Source: Hyphomicrobiales bacterium (GTDB taxonomy: Bacteria; Pseudomonadota; Alphaproteobacteria; Rhizobiales; Rhizobiaceae). From it: 64,000 nt of DNA. The stretch covers positions 173,363 through 237,362 of the forward strand of contig UBJR01000028.1 of assembly GCA_900465675.1 (NCBI GenBank), in the 5' to 3' direction. The notes under the pieces are model-generated. The model ran no database searches and was not told the origin of the DNA. It saw only the letters and a list, made by a program, of their open reading frames with translations. A program made the position numbers and the translations under genes. Positions 30,823 through 40,153 of this stretch are shown here, one piece after another (the stretch's first letter is position 1; each line of letters opens with the position of its first letter).

Positions 30823-32096
30823 CCGCGTCCGGCCAGCGACATGATCTTGGCGCGCAGCATTTTCGCCATGTTGCGGGTGTTGCTGTACATGTGCAACTGG
30901 GTTGCTGCCTGGCGCACATCCCGGTCGCCGTTCTGCGACAGGCCGATGACCAACGTTCCCATCTCCTCGCGTTCCTTCCAGAAGCGGCTCATGATCGGGT
31001 GGCCGGGAATGGCGCAGGAATCGGACCTGATGATGTTGGCGTCGTCGAGATGCCATTCTGTCAACTCGCCCATCAGCAGCTTGCCGGGCGAGTAGCGGGC
31101 AAACTCCTCGTCATAGGCGGTTTTCCAAGTATAGGCCTCGCCACCCATCATCAGCACGACGATGGCGGCAATCGCTTTGCCGTTAAAGTCGATGGTGTGA
31201 ATACGGACCGCGTCGATGGCTGCCAGATTGGAGACGGCTTCGCGGGCGAAGGCGGTGTGGTAGCGGTCGGTGGCGAGCGCGCTGCGCTTTTTGCCCTTCC
31301 ATCCGCCGGCTTCCATGGCGAGAAACTGTTCGAAGCGCATATGCACGTCGCGCGGCTGGCGGGCGACGCTGTAGGTCACCGTGCCCTTGTCTTCGAGAAG
31401 CCGCCATTGCCGGCGCATCTCGCGCATGTGCGACGAGGATACGGAGCTTGTGAGATAGACGGCGGCGTCTTCCTCGCTCTGCAGCATCGGACGCTCGAAG
31501 GGGTTGGTCATGGTGATCGGCAGGTTGCGGCTCAGCGCGACGGCTTTGACGAGCCGGGCGAAAATGCCGTTCAGCCGCAGATCCGGCAGGACCAGAATGG
31601 GGGGCAGCCTGAGATCGCGGATCGTCAGGCCCTCGAAGAGATTGTCGAGCGTCTCGGCAGCATCCTCGGCATCGACAAGCGGCGTTCCAAGTGGCGCGAA
31701 GCTGTTCGACCACGCACGGATGATCGATGGGCCGACGGCAAAGCCCGGCTTCTCGACGGAGAACGGCATCAGGAAGCGCATACGGCTGCGGTTGCCGCCG
31801 GTATCACGCATCAGCGCGAAGCTGACCTGCCGGTCGTCGAGGCGCGGCATGGCGGGCGCCAGGAAGCGGCCGGTGAAGAAGACGTTCGGTTCGATCGCCC
31901 GGTTCGACAGGAAGTCGAGTTCATCCTGCAGCTCGTAGCCGAGCTTGCCGGGATAGACGCAAAGCTCGCGACCCGGGCGGCCGATCTCGACGCGGGCCTC
32001 GGCCTGCGGTCCCTCGAAATTCAGCGAGGCGAGCTCGTGAACCATTCGGTTGGTGGTAGCGTCGGTGGACTCGGTATTCGGAGGGGTGCGCACCAT
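30819..32096 (-). CDS. GNAT/FemAB-like acyltransferase, coupled to a flippase
   Basis: A 425-residue protein of the GNAT superfamily, of the Acetyltransf_6 or CelD/BioF2-like type. It starts at the ATG 32096-32094 (MVRTPPNTESTDATT); longer frames overlap the flippase gene. The N-terminal 200 residues form a first, degenerate lobe; the second lobe contains YTWKTAYDEEFARYSPGKLL and HLDDANIIRSDSC, typical of the acetyl-CoA-dependent family acting on polysaccharides. It shares one base (TGATG) with the stop of the upstream flippase gene, so the two are translationally coupled. I infer that it decorates an exported polysaccharide. Confidence 0.75.
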   Translation of the reverse strand: MVRTPPNTESTDATTNRMVHELASLNFEGPQAEARVEIGRPGRELCVYPGKLGYELQDELDFLSNRAIEPNVFFTGRFLAPAMPRLDDRQVSFALMRDTGGNRSRMRFLMPFSVEKPGFAVGPSIIRAWSNSFAPLGTPLVDAEDAAETLDNLFEGLTIRDLRLPPILVLPDLRLNGIFARLVKAVALSRNLPITMTNPFERPMLQSEEDAAVYLTSSVSSSHMREMRRQWRLLEDKGTVTYSVARQPRDVHMRFEQFLAMEAGGWKGKKRSALATDRYHTAFAREAVSNLAAIDAVRIHTIDFNGKAIAAIVVLMMGGEAYTWKTAYDEEFARYSPGKLLMGELTEWHLDDANIIRSDSCAIPGHPIMSRFWKEREEMGTLVIGLSQNGDRDVRQAATQLHMYSNTRNMAKMLRAKIMSLAGRG

Positions 32097-33511
32097 CAAG
32101 GGGCCTTCCTGTCTGCCTGCGCAGTCGCCGGGCGGCTGAATGCAAAAAGTACGATGCCAAGCGTGCGCCGCACAGCGATATGAAGAAGTGTTGCCTCGAC
32201 GGCCATCGCCGATGCCGTGGCGATCGCGGTGCCGATGGTTCCGAGGTGGGGGATAAGGGTCAGGTTCAGCGTGATATTGGCCGTCAGCGCGCCGGCATAG
32301 AGGGCAGCGCAGAGGTTCTGCTTGCCTGCCATCATCAGCAGCATTTCGGCCGGACCAACCAGCGCCTTGGCAAGAATGCCGGCAAGCAGGATCGCCATCA
32401 GCACATAGCCGGCGGTGAAGGCTCCACCGAACAGCGATAGAAGCAGGTGACCAGCGGCAAGGACCGCGAGGCCGACGCCAAGTGCCGGCCAGAAGGTCCA
32501 TCGCGCCGCGTCGGCGGCGGCAGAGGCGAGCTCGCCCCTCGTGCCGTCGGCGATTATGTTGGAGAAACGCGGGCCGGAGGCAGCCTTTACAGAAAACATG
32601 ATGAACTGCACCAGCGCCATGGTTTTGGCTGCAGCGAAGTATATTGCGACATCATGCGGCTCTAGGAAGATTCCGACGATGACGACATCGGAGTTGGTCA
32701 GCAGGAAGCTGGCACCCTCGATCAGAAAGATCGGGAAGGCGACGCTCAGCCAAACGATGAAATCAACCTTGCGGCTTCCGGTGTCGTAGTGGTGGCGCAG
32801 GCGCAGCAGCGTCGCGGCATATTGGCCAAGCGCCGTAACGTAGGTAGCAGCGAGAGCAGCCTGCATCGCCGTGACGGCGGTATGATCGGCACCCATCGCG
32901 TTCGCGATGAGCATAAAGACGATGATCAGTACCGGCCGGATGATATAGATCGGGCTCAGAGCCATGACCGGCCAGTGATTGGCGCGCGAAGTGCCCTCCA
33001 GAACGTCGCCGAGCGCGATCATCGGCAGAGCGAGAAGGCCCAGGAAGCCGGGGATCAGATAGTAGGTCGCAATCCTGTCGCCAAAGAAATGCAGGCCTGC
33101 CATGCCAAACACCATCAGCAGCGAACCGGAAAGGATTGCGAAAATGCGGGCGGTGCCAGTCAGACCGCGGATTTCCTCGAAAGCGCCCGATGCCTTGTAT
33201 TGCGGCAGGAAGCGAACGATCGCGGTGTGGAAACCGAGGCAGGAGAGATCACCGAAAAGAACGATCAGTACCCAGATGAAGACGTAGATGCCGTATTCCC
33301 ACTCGCCCATCAGCCGCGCAAGAATGATCTGAGAAACGAAAGCAAGGGCGGCGCTGAGGATGCGGATTGCGAAGGCCGTCAGCGCCATGCGCTGGGCGGT
33401 CGCCTTGCCATCCCGCTGGGTCAGCACGGCGGCAAGCATATGCAGAACCCGGCTGCCGGCGGGACGCAGGCTCGCGGGCAGCATTTTTCCCGCCGTCTCA
33501 ATGACTGCCAT
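32096..33511 (-). CDS. Polysaccharide flippase, Wzx/MVF-like
   Basis: A 471-residue polytopic protein with about 12-14 helices and the pattern of the Wzx/oligosaccharide flippase group of the MOP superfamily, including IILARLMGEWEYGIYVFIW (about residues 53-71) and LANSDVVIVGIF-type blocks in the middle (TNSDVVIVGIFLEPHDVAIYFAA in pieces). Start ATG at 33511 (MAVIETAGKML); an upstream ATG adds five residues. It moves lipid-linked repeat units across the inner membrane. It ends in TGATG shared with the downstream acyltransferase start. No glycosyltransferase cluster is next to it: the pair stands alone between the acyl-CoA synthetase and secA genes. Confidence 0.85.
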   Translation of the reverse strand: MAVIETAGKMLPASLRPAGSRVLHMLAAVLTQRDGKATAQRMALTAFAIRILSAALAFVSQIILARLMGEWEYGIYVFIWVLIVLFGDLSCLGFHTAIVRFLPQYKASGAFEEIRGLTGTARIFAILSGSLLMVFGMAGLHFFGDRIATYYLIPGFLGLLALPMIALGDVLEGTSRANHWPVMALSPIYIIRPVLIIVFMLIANAMGADHTAVTAMQAALAATYVTALGQYAATLLRLRHHYDTGSRKVDFIVWLSVAFPIFLIEGASFLLTNSDVVIVGIFLEPHDVAIYFAAAKTMALVQFIMFSVKAASGPRFSNIIADGTRGELASAAADAARWTFWPALGVGLAVLAAGHLLLSLFGGAFTAGYVLMAILLAGILAKALVGPAEMLLMMAGKQNLCAALYAGALTANITLNLTLIPHLGTIGTAIATASAMAVEATLLHIAVRRTLGIVLFAFSRPATAQADRKAP

Positions 33512-33631
33512 AATGAACACGCACAACCCAGAACTCAGGCAAATCGTATCGTCAGTCTTGCCAGATCAGGGTTAAGAAACGGTTGTGGCGCGTCCGCGGC
33601 GCTTAATATCGCGGTTGTCTGTGCCGCAAAT

Positions 33632-33655
33632 GAAAATGCCGCCCGGAGGCGGCAT
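33632..33655 (-). terminator. Rho-independent terminator after secA
   Basis: On the minus strand, ATGCCGCC pairs with GGCGGCAT (33636-33643 and 33648-33655) around a TCCG tetraloop and is followed by TTTTCA. It lies 22 bp beyond the secA stop (33677), so secA appears to end its own transcript. Confidence 0.65.
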
Positions 33656-33676
33656 CTTCATTGTCTATCTAGGCTC

Positions 33677-36391
33677 TCACGCCTCGGCAAATGCGCCGTG
33701 GCAGTGCTTGAACTTCTTGCCCGAGCCGCAAGGGCAGGCTTCGTTGCGGCCGACCTTGCCCCAGGTGGAGGGGTCGTTCGGGTCGCGGTTCTCGGGAGCG
33801 ACGATGACTTCCGAGGCCTGGTAAGCCGTCGCAAATTCGTTCTCGCCGGTCGCCGGGTCTAGGTGCTGTGCGTGCATGACCGGAAGTTCCGGTTCGGCAG
33901 GCGCCTGCTGGACCAGTTCGACGCGCATCAGCTGAGCCGTCACCGCCTGGCGAAGGTTGTTCAGCAGCGACTGGAAGAGCTCGAAGGCTTCCGACTTGTA
34001 TTCCTGCAGTGGATCGCGCTGGGCATAGCCGCGGAAGCCGATGACCGAGCGCAGGTGATCGAGATTGACGATGTGTTCGCGCCAGAGATGGTCGAGCGTC
34101 TGCATGACGATCGAGCGCTCGACATAGCGCATGATGTCATCACCGAAGCGTTCGGCCTTTTCCGTGAAGGCGGCGTTGGAGGCTTCGGTCAGGCGCTCGC
34201 GGATATCGTCTTCGCCGATACCTTCTTCCTTGACCCAGTCTTCGATGGGCAGATCAAGGTTCAGCAGGCTGACGACCTGTTCCTTCAGGCCGGCAGCATC
34301 CCACTGTTCGGCATAGGCGCGTTCCGGAATATGCTTTTCTACGAGGTCTTCGATGACTTCGCGGCGCATGTCCGAAACGGTCTCGGCGATATTGGCCGAT
34401 TCCATCAGCTCCAGGCGCTGGTCGAAAATGACCTTGCGCTGGTCGTTCAGAACGTCGTCATACTTGAGCAGGTTTTTGCGGATGTCGAAGTTGCGGGCTT
34501 CGACCTTCTTTTGGGCGCGCTCGAGGGCCTTGTTGATCCAGGGATGGACGATCGCTTCGCCTTCCTTGAGGCCGAGCTTCGTCAGCATCGAATCCATGCG
34601 GTCGGAGCCGAAGATGCGCATCAGGTCGTCCTGAAGCGACAGGTAGAACTTCGAACGGCCAGGGTCGCCCTGGCGGCCGGAACGGCCACGCAGCTGGTTG
34701 TCGATACGGCGGCTTTCGTGACGCTCTGTCGCGATGACGTAGAGACCGCCGGCGGCGATCGCCTTTTCCTTGAGCTGCTTGATCTCTTCGCGGATCGCCT
34801 CGACCTTCGCGTCGTATTCGGGACCGGGCTCGACGCCATCGAGCTCGCGCTCGACACGCATGTCGAGATTGCCGCCGAGCTGAATGTCGGTACCGCGGCC
34901 GGCCATGTTGGTGGCGATCGTTACGGCGCCGGGAACACCGGCCTGTGCGACGATATAGGCTTCCTGCTCATGATAGCGGGCGTTGAGGACCTGAAAGTCC
35001 TTGAAGCCCTGCTTGCGCATCATGTCGGCCAGCAGTTCGGACTTCTCGATCGAGGTGGTACCGACCAGAACGGGCTGGTTGCGCTTTTGCGCCTCGGCGA
35101 TCTCGGCGATGATCGCCTTGAACTTCTCTTCGAAGGTCCGGTAGACCTCGTCGTCTTCGTCGATACGCTGGATCGGCAGGTTGGTCGGTACTTCGACGAC
35201 TTCAAGGCCGTAGATGTTGCCGAATTCTTCCGCTTCCGTCTGCGCCGTGCCGGTCATGCCGGCGAGCTTGCCGTACATGCGGAAATAATTCTGGAACGTG
35301 ATCTGCGCCAGTGTCTGGTTCTCAGGCTGGATCTTGACCTTTTCCTTGGCTTCGAGCGCCTGGTGCTGGCCTTCCGAATAACGGCGTCCCGGCATCATGC
35401 GGCCGGTGAATTCGTCGATGATAACGATCTCGTCGTTGCGGACGATATAGTCCTTGTCGCGCTGGAACAGCTTGTGGGCCTTCAGCGCGTTGTTGACGTG
35501 GTGGACGATCGCGACGTTTTCGATGTCGTAGAGTGCGTTGCCCTTTAGCAGGCCAGCCTGCTTCAGCAGGTTCTCAAGCTTTTCGGTGCCTTCTTCGGAA
35601 AAATTGGCAGAACGCTGCTTTTCGTCGATCTCATAGTCGCCGTCCGAGAGGAGCGGGATATAGGCATCGATCGTGTTGTAGAGATCGGAGCGGTCGTCCA
35701 GCGGACCGGAGATGATCAGCGGCGTGCGCGCTTCATCGACGAGGATCGAGTCCACTTCGTCGACGATCGCGAAGTTATGGCCGCGCTGAACCATCTGGTT
35801 CTTCTCGTACTTCATGTTATCGCGCAGATAATCGAAGCCGAGCTCGTTGTTGGTCGCGTAGGTGATGTCGCAGCCATAGGCGGCGGCGCGTTCCTCGTCG
35901 GAAAGGCCGTGGACGATGACGCCCGTGGTCAGCCCGAGGAAGCCGTAGACCTTGCCCATGGTCGCCGCGTCGCGCTGCGCCAGATAGTCGTTGACGGTGA
36001 CGACGTGCACGCCCTTGCCGGAAAGCGCGTTCAGATAAACCGGCAGGGTTGCGACCAGTGTCTTACCTTCACCGGTCTTCATCTCTGCGATATCGCCGGA
36101 GTGAAGGATCATGCCGCCGACGAGCTGTACGTCAAAAGGTCGCATGCCGAGTACACGGCGCGAGGCCTCGCGGACGACCGCGAAGGCGGGCACCAGGATG
36201 TCGTCGAGCGTCTTGCCTTCGGCGAGGAGCTTGCGGAACTCGACCGTCTGAGCGGCGAGCTGTTCGTCGCTCAATGCCCGCGTCTTTTCTTCAATCGCAT
36301 TGATGTCTGCGACTTTCGGCTGGAAAGACCGCACGCGGCGGTCATTGGCAGAGCCAAATATCTTGCGGGCAAGGCCGCCAAAGCTGACCAT
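33677..36391 (-). CDS. secA: Preprotein translocase ATPase SecA
   Basis: A 904-residue motor that drives unfolded preproteins through SecYEG. It has Walker A in MKTGEGKT (about residues 104-111), the DEAD-type box DEVDSILVDEARTPL, motor domain 2 with AGRGTDIQLGGN, the preprotein-crosslinking and helical scaffold parts, and a complete C-terminal zinc-binding tail GRNEACPCGSGKKFKHCHG for SecB and lipid contact. The length is normal. A hairpin with a T-run follows on the same strand. The parvulin gene diverges upstream across about 250 bp. Confidence 0.97.
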   Translation of the reverse strand: MVSFGGLARKIFGSANDRRVRSFQPKVADINAIEEKTRALSDEQLAAQTVEFRKLLAEGKTLDDILVPAFAVVREASRRVLGMRPFDVQLVGGMILHSGDIAEMKTGEGKTLVATLPVYLNALSGKGVHVVTVNDYLAQRDAATMGKVYGFLGLTTGVIVHGLSDEERAAAYGCDITYATNNELGFDYLRDNMKYEKNQMVQRGHNFAIVDEVDSILVDEARTPLIISGPLDDRSDLYNTIDAYIPLLSDGDYEIDEKQRSANFSEEGTEKLENLLKQAGLLKGNALYDIENVAIVHHVNNALKAHKLFQRDKDYIVRNDEIVIIDEFTGRMMPGRRYSEGQHQALEAKEKVKIQPENQTLAQITFQNYFRMYGKLAGMTGTAQTEAEEFGNIYGLEVVEVPTNLPIQRIDEDDEVYRTFEEKFKAIIAEIAEAQKRNQPVLVGTTSIEKSELLADMMRKQGFKDFQVLNARYHEQEAYIVAQAGVPGAVTIATNMAGRGTDIQLGGNLDMRVERELDGVEPGPEYDAKVEAIREEIKQLKEKAIAAGGLYVIATERHESRRIDNQLRGRSGRQGDPGRSKFYLSLQDDLMRIFGSDRMDSMLTKLGLKEGEAIVHPWINKALERAQKKVEARNFDIRKNLLKYDDVLNDQRKVIFDQRLELMESANIAETVSDMRREVIEDLVEKHIPERAYAEQWDAAGLKEQVVSLLNLDLPIEDWVKEEGIGEDDIRERLTEASNAAFTEKAERFGDDIMRYVERSIVMQTLDHLWREHIVNLDHLRSVIGFRGYAQRDPLQEYKSEAFELFQSLLNNLRQAVTAQLMRVELVQQAPAEPELPVMHAQHLDPATGENEFATAYQASEVIVAPENRDPNDPSTWGKVGRNEACPCGSGKKFKHCHGAFAEA

Positions 36392-36641
36392 ATGACTGGT
36401 CCTTTCTCAATATTCTTCCCCAGCTTTTCTTATACGAATGCCCAGCCGAAAATCAGGCACGCGTCTCGAAACGCCAGGAAACTTTTCTGGACGCGAGGTT
36501 GCGTGACAGATAAGAGGGGGGTCGAATGATGTCAACGGATTTGGCTGATATAGAAAGGCCACATTCCAGTGTTGAACGCTGTTTTGGGCTGGATTCACAC
36601 ATGATGCTGAAGCCGGCGGTGTAACTCTGAAAGGTTATTTG

Positions 36642-37529
36642 ATGTTGAGCTACAACAAACTTGCCGTGATGGCGGTCGCGACCTTCGTTGCGTTCCATGC
36701 GCCGGTCTATGCTGAAGACAAGCCGGATGCCGTCATTGCCAAGGTTGGCACTCTGGAAATTCATCAGTCGGAACTGGATCTGGCGATCGCCAATCTCGAT
36801 CCGCAGCTGGCCCAGCTGCCTGACGATCAGAAGAAGGTCGCAGCGCTGTCCGCCGCCATCGACGTAAAGCTGCTCGCCGGCGATGCCGCCACGGAAAAGC
36901 TCGATCAGACCGACGAGTTCAAGAAGCGCCTTCAGTATCTGACGGACCGCGAACTGCACAACGCCTACTTCAAGAAGCACGTCGTTGACACCGTCACCGA
37001 CGACGAAGTGAAGGCGCGCTACGACAAGGAAGTCGCCGCTCTTCCGAAGCAGGAAGAAGTGCATGCCCGCCACATCCTGGTGAAGACCGAAGACGAAGCC
37101 AAGGACGTCATCAAGCAGCTCGACGCCGGCAAGGATTTCGCAGAGCTCGCCAAGGAAAAGTCCACCGACCCGAACAAGGCTGACGGCGGCGATCTCGGCT
37201 ATTTCACCAAGGGCCGCATGGTCAAGGAATTCGAAGACGCAGCCTTCGCGCTCGACAAGGGCACCTACTCGAAGACCCCTGTGAAGACCGATTTCGGCTA
37301 TCACGTCATCAAGGTCGAAGATAAGCGCGACGCACCTCCGCCGCCGTTCGATCAGGTCAAGGATCAGGTTCGTCAGCTCGTCATGCGCGACAAGTATCTT
37401 GCTCTTCTCGCTTCCGCGAAGGAAAAGTCCAAGGTCGACATCATGGACGAAACCCTGCGCAAGGGTTACGAGGATGCGAACAAGCAGCCGGCGCCGGGTC
37501 AAGAGCCTGTCGTTCAGCCGCAGCAGTAA
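36642..37529 (+). CDS. Periplasmic parvulin-type peptidyl-prolyl isomerase
   Basis: A 295-residue protein with an N-terminal signal peptide (about residues 1-25, ending in PVYAED) and a SurA/PpiD-like N-terminal helical region. Its parvulin domain (about residues 135-245) contains EVHARHILVKTEDEA, GGDLGYFTKGRM and FGYHVIKVEDKRDA. The C-terminal tail is Gln/Pro-rich. It catalyses proline cis-trans isomerisation and acts as a chaperone for exported or outer-membrane proteins. Starts at the ATG 36642. It diverges from secA and precedes argJ, with a hairpin between them, as in other rhizobial genomes. Confidence 0.9.
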   Translation: MLSYNKLAVMAVATFVAFHAPVYAEDKPDAVIAKVGTLEIHQSELDLAIANLDPQLAQLPDDQKKVAALSAAIDVKLLAGDAATEKLDQTDEFKKRLQYLTDRELHNAYFKKHVVDTVTDDEVKARYDKEVAALPKQEEVHARHILVKTEDEAKDVIKQLDAGKDFAELAKEKSTDPNKADGGDLGYFTKGRMVKEFEDAAFALDKGTYSKTPVKTDFGYHVIKVEDKRDAPPPPFDQVKDQVRQLVMRDKYLALLASAKEKSKVDIMDETLRKGYEDANKQPAPGQEPVVQPQQ

Positions 37530-37541
37530 TCATCACTATTC

Positions 37542-37562
37542 GGGCCCGGTTCTTCCGGGCCC
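37542..37562 (+). terminator. Hairpin between the parvulin gene and argJ
   Basis: GGGCCCGG (37542-37549) pairs perfectly with CCGGGCCC (37555-37562), loop TTCTT. It lies 12 bp past the parvulin stop and 25 bp before the argJ start. Only TTCACT follows, so termination may be partial. Confidence 0.5.
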
Positions 37563-37587
37563 TTCACTATCAGGCAGGTCCATCACA

Positions 37588-38829
37588 ATGTCCGGTTCCG
37601 TTTCTCCGCTCGCCCCGAAGACCTTCGCATCCATGCCTGCGCTACGCGGTGTGCGCATGGCGACCGCTTCCGCAGGCATCAAGTACAAGAACCGGACCGA
37701 CGTGCTGATGATGGTCTTCGACAAGCCTGCCTCGGTCGCGGGCGTCTTCACGCGTTCGAAGTGCCCTTCGGCGCCTGTCGATTTCTGCCGCGCCAACCTG
37801 CCGCATGGCATTGCACGCGCCGTCGTCGTCAATTCCGGTAATGCCAACGCCTTTACTGGCCTCAAGGGCCGCGCGGCGACCGAGCTGACGGCGAAGTCGG
37901 CTGCCGCCGCCGTCGGCTGCGGCGGGAATGAAATCTACCTGGCGTCGACGGGTGTCATCGGCGAGCCGCTGGATGCGACAAAGTTTGCTGGTGTTCTGGA
38001 TGCCATGCATCGCGATGCGAGTGGCGATTTCTGGTTCGAAGCTGCCAAGGCGATCATGACGACCGATACCTATCCGAAGGTCGCCACGCGCAGCGCCGAG
38101 ATCGGTGGTGTGACCGTCACCATTAACGGCATCGCCAAGGGCGCCGGCATGATCGCGCCCGATATGGCGACGATGCTGTCCTTTGTGGTGACCGATGCCG
38201 ATATTGCCCCGGCTGCCCTGCAGGCGATGCTGTCCGAGGGCGTTGGCCCGACCTTCAACTCGATGACCGTCGATAGCGACACGTCGACCTCTGATACGTT
38301 GATGCTGTTTGCAACGGGTGCGGCTGCGGCAGACGGTCAGGCCCGCGTCGAGCGCGCCGACGATGCCCGCCTCGCGACGTTCCGCGTCGCGCTCAACGAA
38401 GTGCTCAAGGATCTCGCCCTGCAGGTCTGCCGCGATGGCGAAGGCGCCACGAAGATGCTGGAGATCACCGTGACCGGCGCCGAGAGCGATGCTGCCGCAA
38501 AGCGCATCGCGCTTTCGATCGCCAATTCACCGCTGGTGAAGACGGCGGCTGCCGGCGAGGATGCCAATTGGGGCCGTATCGTCATGGCTGTCGGCAAGGC
38601 CGGCGAGATGGCGGACCGCGACAGGCTGGCCATCTGGTTCGGTGACGTGCGCGTTGCCGTCAACGGCGAGCGCGATCCCGGCTACTCCGAAGAGGCGGCC
38701 TCGAATGTGATGAAGGAGCAGGATATTCCTGTCAAAGTCGATATCGGCCTCGGGAATGGTCACGCAACGGTCTGGACCTGCGACCTCACTAAGGAGTATG
38801 TGGCGATCAACGGCGACTACCGGAGCTGA
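37588..38829 (+). CDS. argJ: Bifunctional ornithine acetyltransferase / N-acetylglutamate synthase
   Basis: ArgJ recycles the acetyl group from N-acetylornithine to glutamate in arginine synthesis. The ATG at 37588 gives 413 residues (MSGSVSPLAPKTFASM). The precursor is cleaved autocatalytically before Thr195 in KGAGMIAPDMATMLSF, making two subunits, and that Thr is the nucleophile. The C-terminus ends YVAINGDYRS, as expected. A GNAT gene starts 8 bp after the stop. A longer open frame reaches into the preceding gene and is not likely. A hairpin at 37542-37562 separates it from the parvulin gene. Confidence 0.95.
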   Translation: MSGSVSPLAPKTFASMPALRGVRMATASAGIKYKNRTDVLMMVFDKPASVAGVFTRSKCPSAPVDFCRANLPHGIARAVVVNSGNANAFTGLKGRAATELTAKSAAAAVGCGGNEIYLASTGVIGEPLDATKFAGVLDAMHRDASGDFWFEAAKAIMTTDTYPKVATRSAEIGGVTVTINGIAKGAGMIAPDMATMLSFVVTDADIAPAALQAMLSEGVGPTFNSMTVDSDTSTSDTLMLFATGAAAADGQARVERADDARLATFRVALNEVLKDLALQVCRDGEGATKMLEITVTGAESDAAAKRIALSIANSPLVKTAAAGEDANWGRIVMAVGKAGEMADRDRLAIWFGDVRVAVNGERDPGYSEEAASNVMKEQDIPVKVDIGLGNGHATVWTCDLTKEYVAINGDYRS

Positions 38830-38836
38830 TCGTTCA

Positions 38837-39619
38837 TTGACTGAGACTTCTTCAAAAAGTGCAAATCTGCCGCTGGTGCGCAGGCTCGAGGCCGTAGGCT
38901 TCCGGGCCTGGCCGGCCTCGTCCGTGCAGTATGACGGCAGCTGGCAGGTGCGTTTGACGGCCGGTCATCCGTCCAACCGTCTGAATTCCATCGTGCCGCT
39001 CGATCCGTCCGATCATCGCGACATCGAAATCCGTGTGGAAAAGGCGAGCCGCAAGTTCGAGGCCTATGGCCGCCCGGCGGTTTTGCGGCAAACGCCGCTC
39101 TGCTCGTCCTTGCTGGTGGATTTGGTGGCGGCGCAAAACTGGACGCATTTCGACGAGACGATCGTCATGACCTGCGATCTGACACAGGCAGATCTTCCGG
39201 ATACACTCGATCATCTCCCGACCCACGACATCGGCCGCTTCGTCGATGCTAATCTGGCGACCGATCAGGTGTCGGCCAAACTGAAGCCCGCGCTTGCCGA
39301 AATCATCAATGCGATCAAGCCGCCATCCGGCTTGTTCATGATCGAGGATCCGGAGACCGGTCCGCTGGCGACAGTGCTCTGCGTTCAGGACAACGATCTC
39401 GCGGGTATCATGTCGCTTTCGGTCGCGCGGGAACGCCGCCGCGAGGGGCTGGGTCTCGAAATCCTGACGTCTGCGCTGCGCTGGGCACGGATGCGCTCTG
39501 CGCGCTCCGCCTGGCTTCAGGTAAAGGCGGACAACGCGCCGGCGCTCGCTCTTTACGAGCGGATCGGCTTTTGCGAAGCCTATCGCTACAGCTACTGGCG
39601 CAAGGATCGCTGCGGATGA
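38837..39619 (+). CDS. GNAT-family N-acetyltransferase
   Basis: A 260-residue protein with an N-terminal unknown lobe and a C-terminal GNAT domain. The acetyl-CoA pyrophosphate loop region reads RERRREGLGLEILTSALRWA (about residues 197-216), followed by AWLQVKADNAPALALYERIGF, a classic GNAT motif A-B pattern. I use the TTG at 38837, 7 bp past the argJ stop; no ATG gives a sensible start. Its TGA overlaps the ATG of mutT. The substrate is unknown; the argJ-GNAT-mutT run is conserved-looking and probably one transcript. Confidence 0.82.
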   Translation: MTETSSKSANLPLVRRLEAVGFRAWPASSVQYDGSWQVRLTAGHPSNRLNSIVPLDPSDHRDIEIRVEKASRKFEAYGRPAVLRQTPLCSSLLVDLVAAQNWTHFDETIVMTCDLTQADLPDTLDHLPTHDIGRFVDANLATDQVSAKLKPALAEIINAIKPPSGLFMIEDPETGPLATVLCVQDNDLAGIMSLSVARERRREGLGLEILTSALRWARMRSARSAWLQVKADNAPALALYERIGFCEAYRYSYWRKDRCG

Positions 39620-40029
39620 GCGAGGCCGGCAAGAAGATCCTTCTGGTCGTCGCCTGCGCGCTGATCGATTCCGATGGGCGTATTCTTCTGGCGCAGCGGC
39701 CGGAGGGGAAATCGCTTGCAGGGCTCTGGGAATTTCCGGGCGGCAAGCTGGAGCCCGGCGAGACGCCGGAGGAAACGCTGGTGCGCGAGCTCGAGGAAGA
39801 GCTCGGCATCAAGACTAAGGTCGCCTGCCTGGCGCCGCTGACTTTCGCCAGCCACAGCTATGACACATTTCATTTGCTGATGCCGCTTTATGTGTGCCGC
39901 CGCTACGAAGGCGTCCCGCACGGCCGGGAGGGCCAAGCGCTGAAATGGGTTAAGCCCATGGCATTGCGCGATTATCCGATGCCACCGGCCGACGAGCCGC
40001 TGATACCGATGCTGCAGGATCTACTTTAG
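39616..40029 (+). CDS. mutT: 8-oxo-dGTP diphosphatase MutT
   Basis: A 137-residue Nudix hydrolase that removes 8-oxo-dGTP to prevent A:T to C:G transversions. The Nudix box GGKLEPGETPEETLVRELEEEL is complete (about residues 41-62), with the catalytic REXXEE glutamates. The start MSEAGKKILLVVACALID at 39616 overlaps the stop of the GNAT gene by 4 bp (ATGA), implying coupling. The C-terminal substrate residues (YEGVPHGREGQALKWVKP) match MutT. Secondary activity on other nucleotides is possible. Confidence 0.93.
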   Translation: MSEAGKKILLVVACALIDSDGRILLAQRPEGKSLAGLWEFPGGKLEPGETPEETLVRELEEELGIKTKVACLAPLTFASHSYDTFHLLMPLYVCRRYEGVPHGREGQALKWVKPMALRDYPMPPADEPLIPMLQDLL

Positions 40030-40153
40030 AGATTTCTCACGATTTACTTTCACGGATGGTTTTTGTCCGCGGATATTAATCGATCGTTTATCACCTTCTG
40101 CCAAAGATCGGCCTCAATCAAGCAACCGGCGTGTGTGTGTAAAGGCTTGACGG

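Noticed and set aside
33863..35548. A 561-codon plus-strand frame antisense to secA
   Set aside because: It mirrors the secA reading frame; no family resemblance, and secA is certain.
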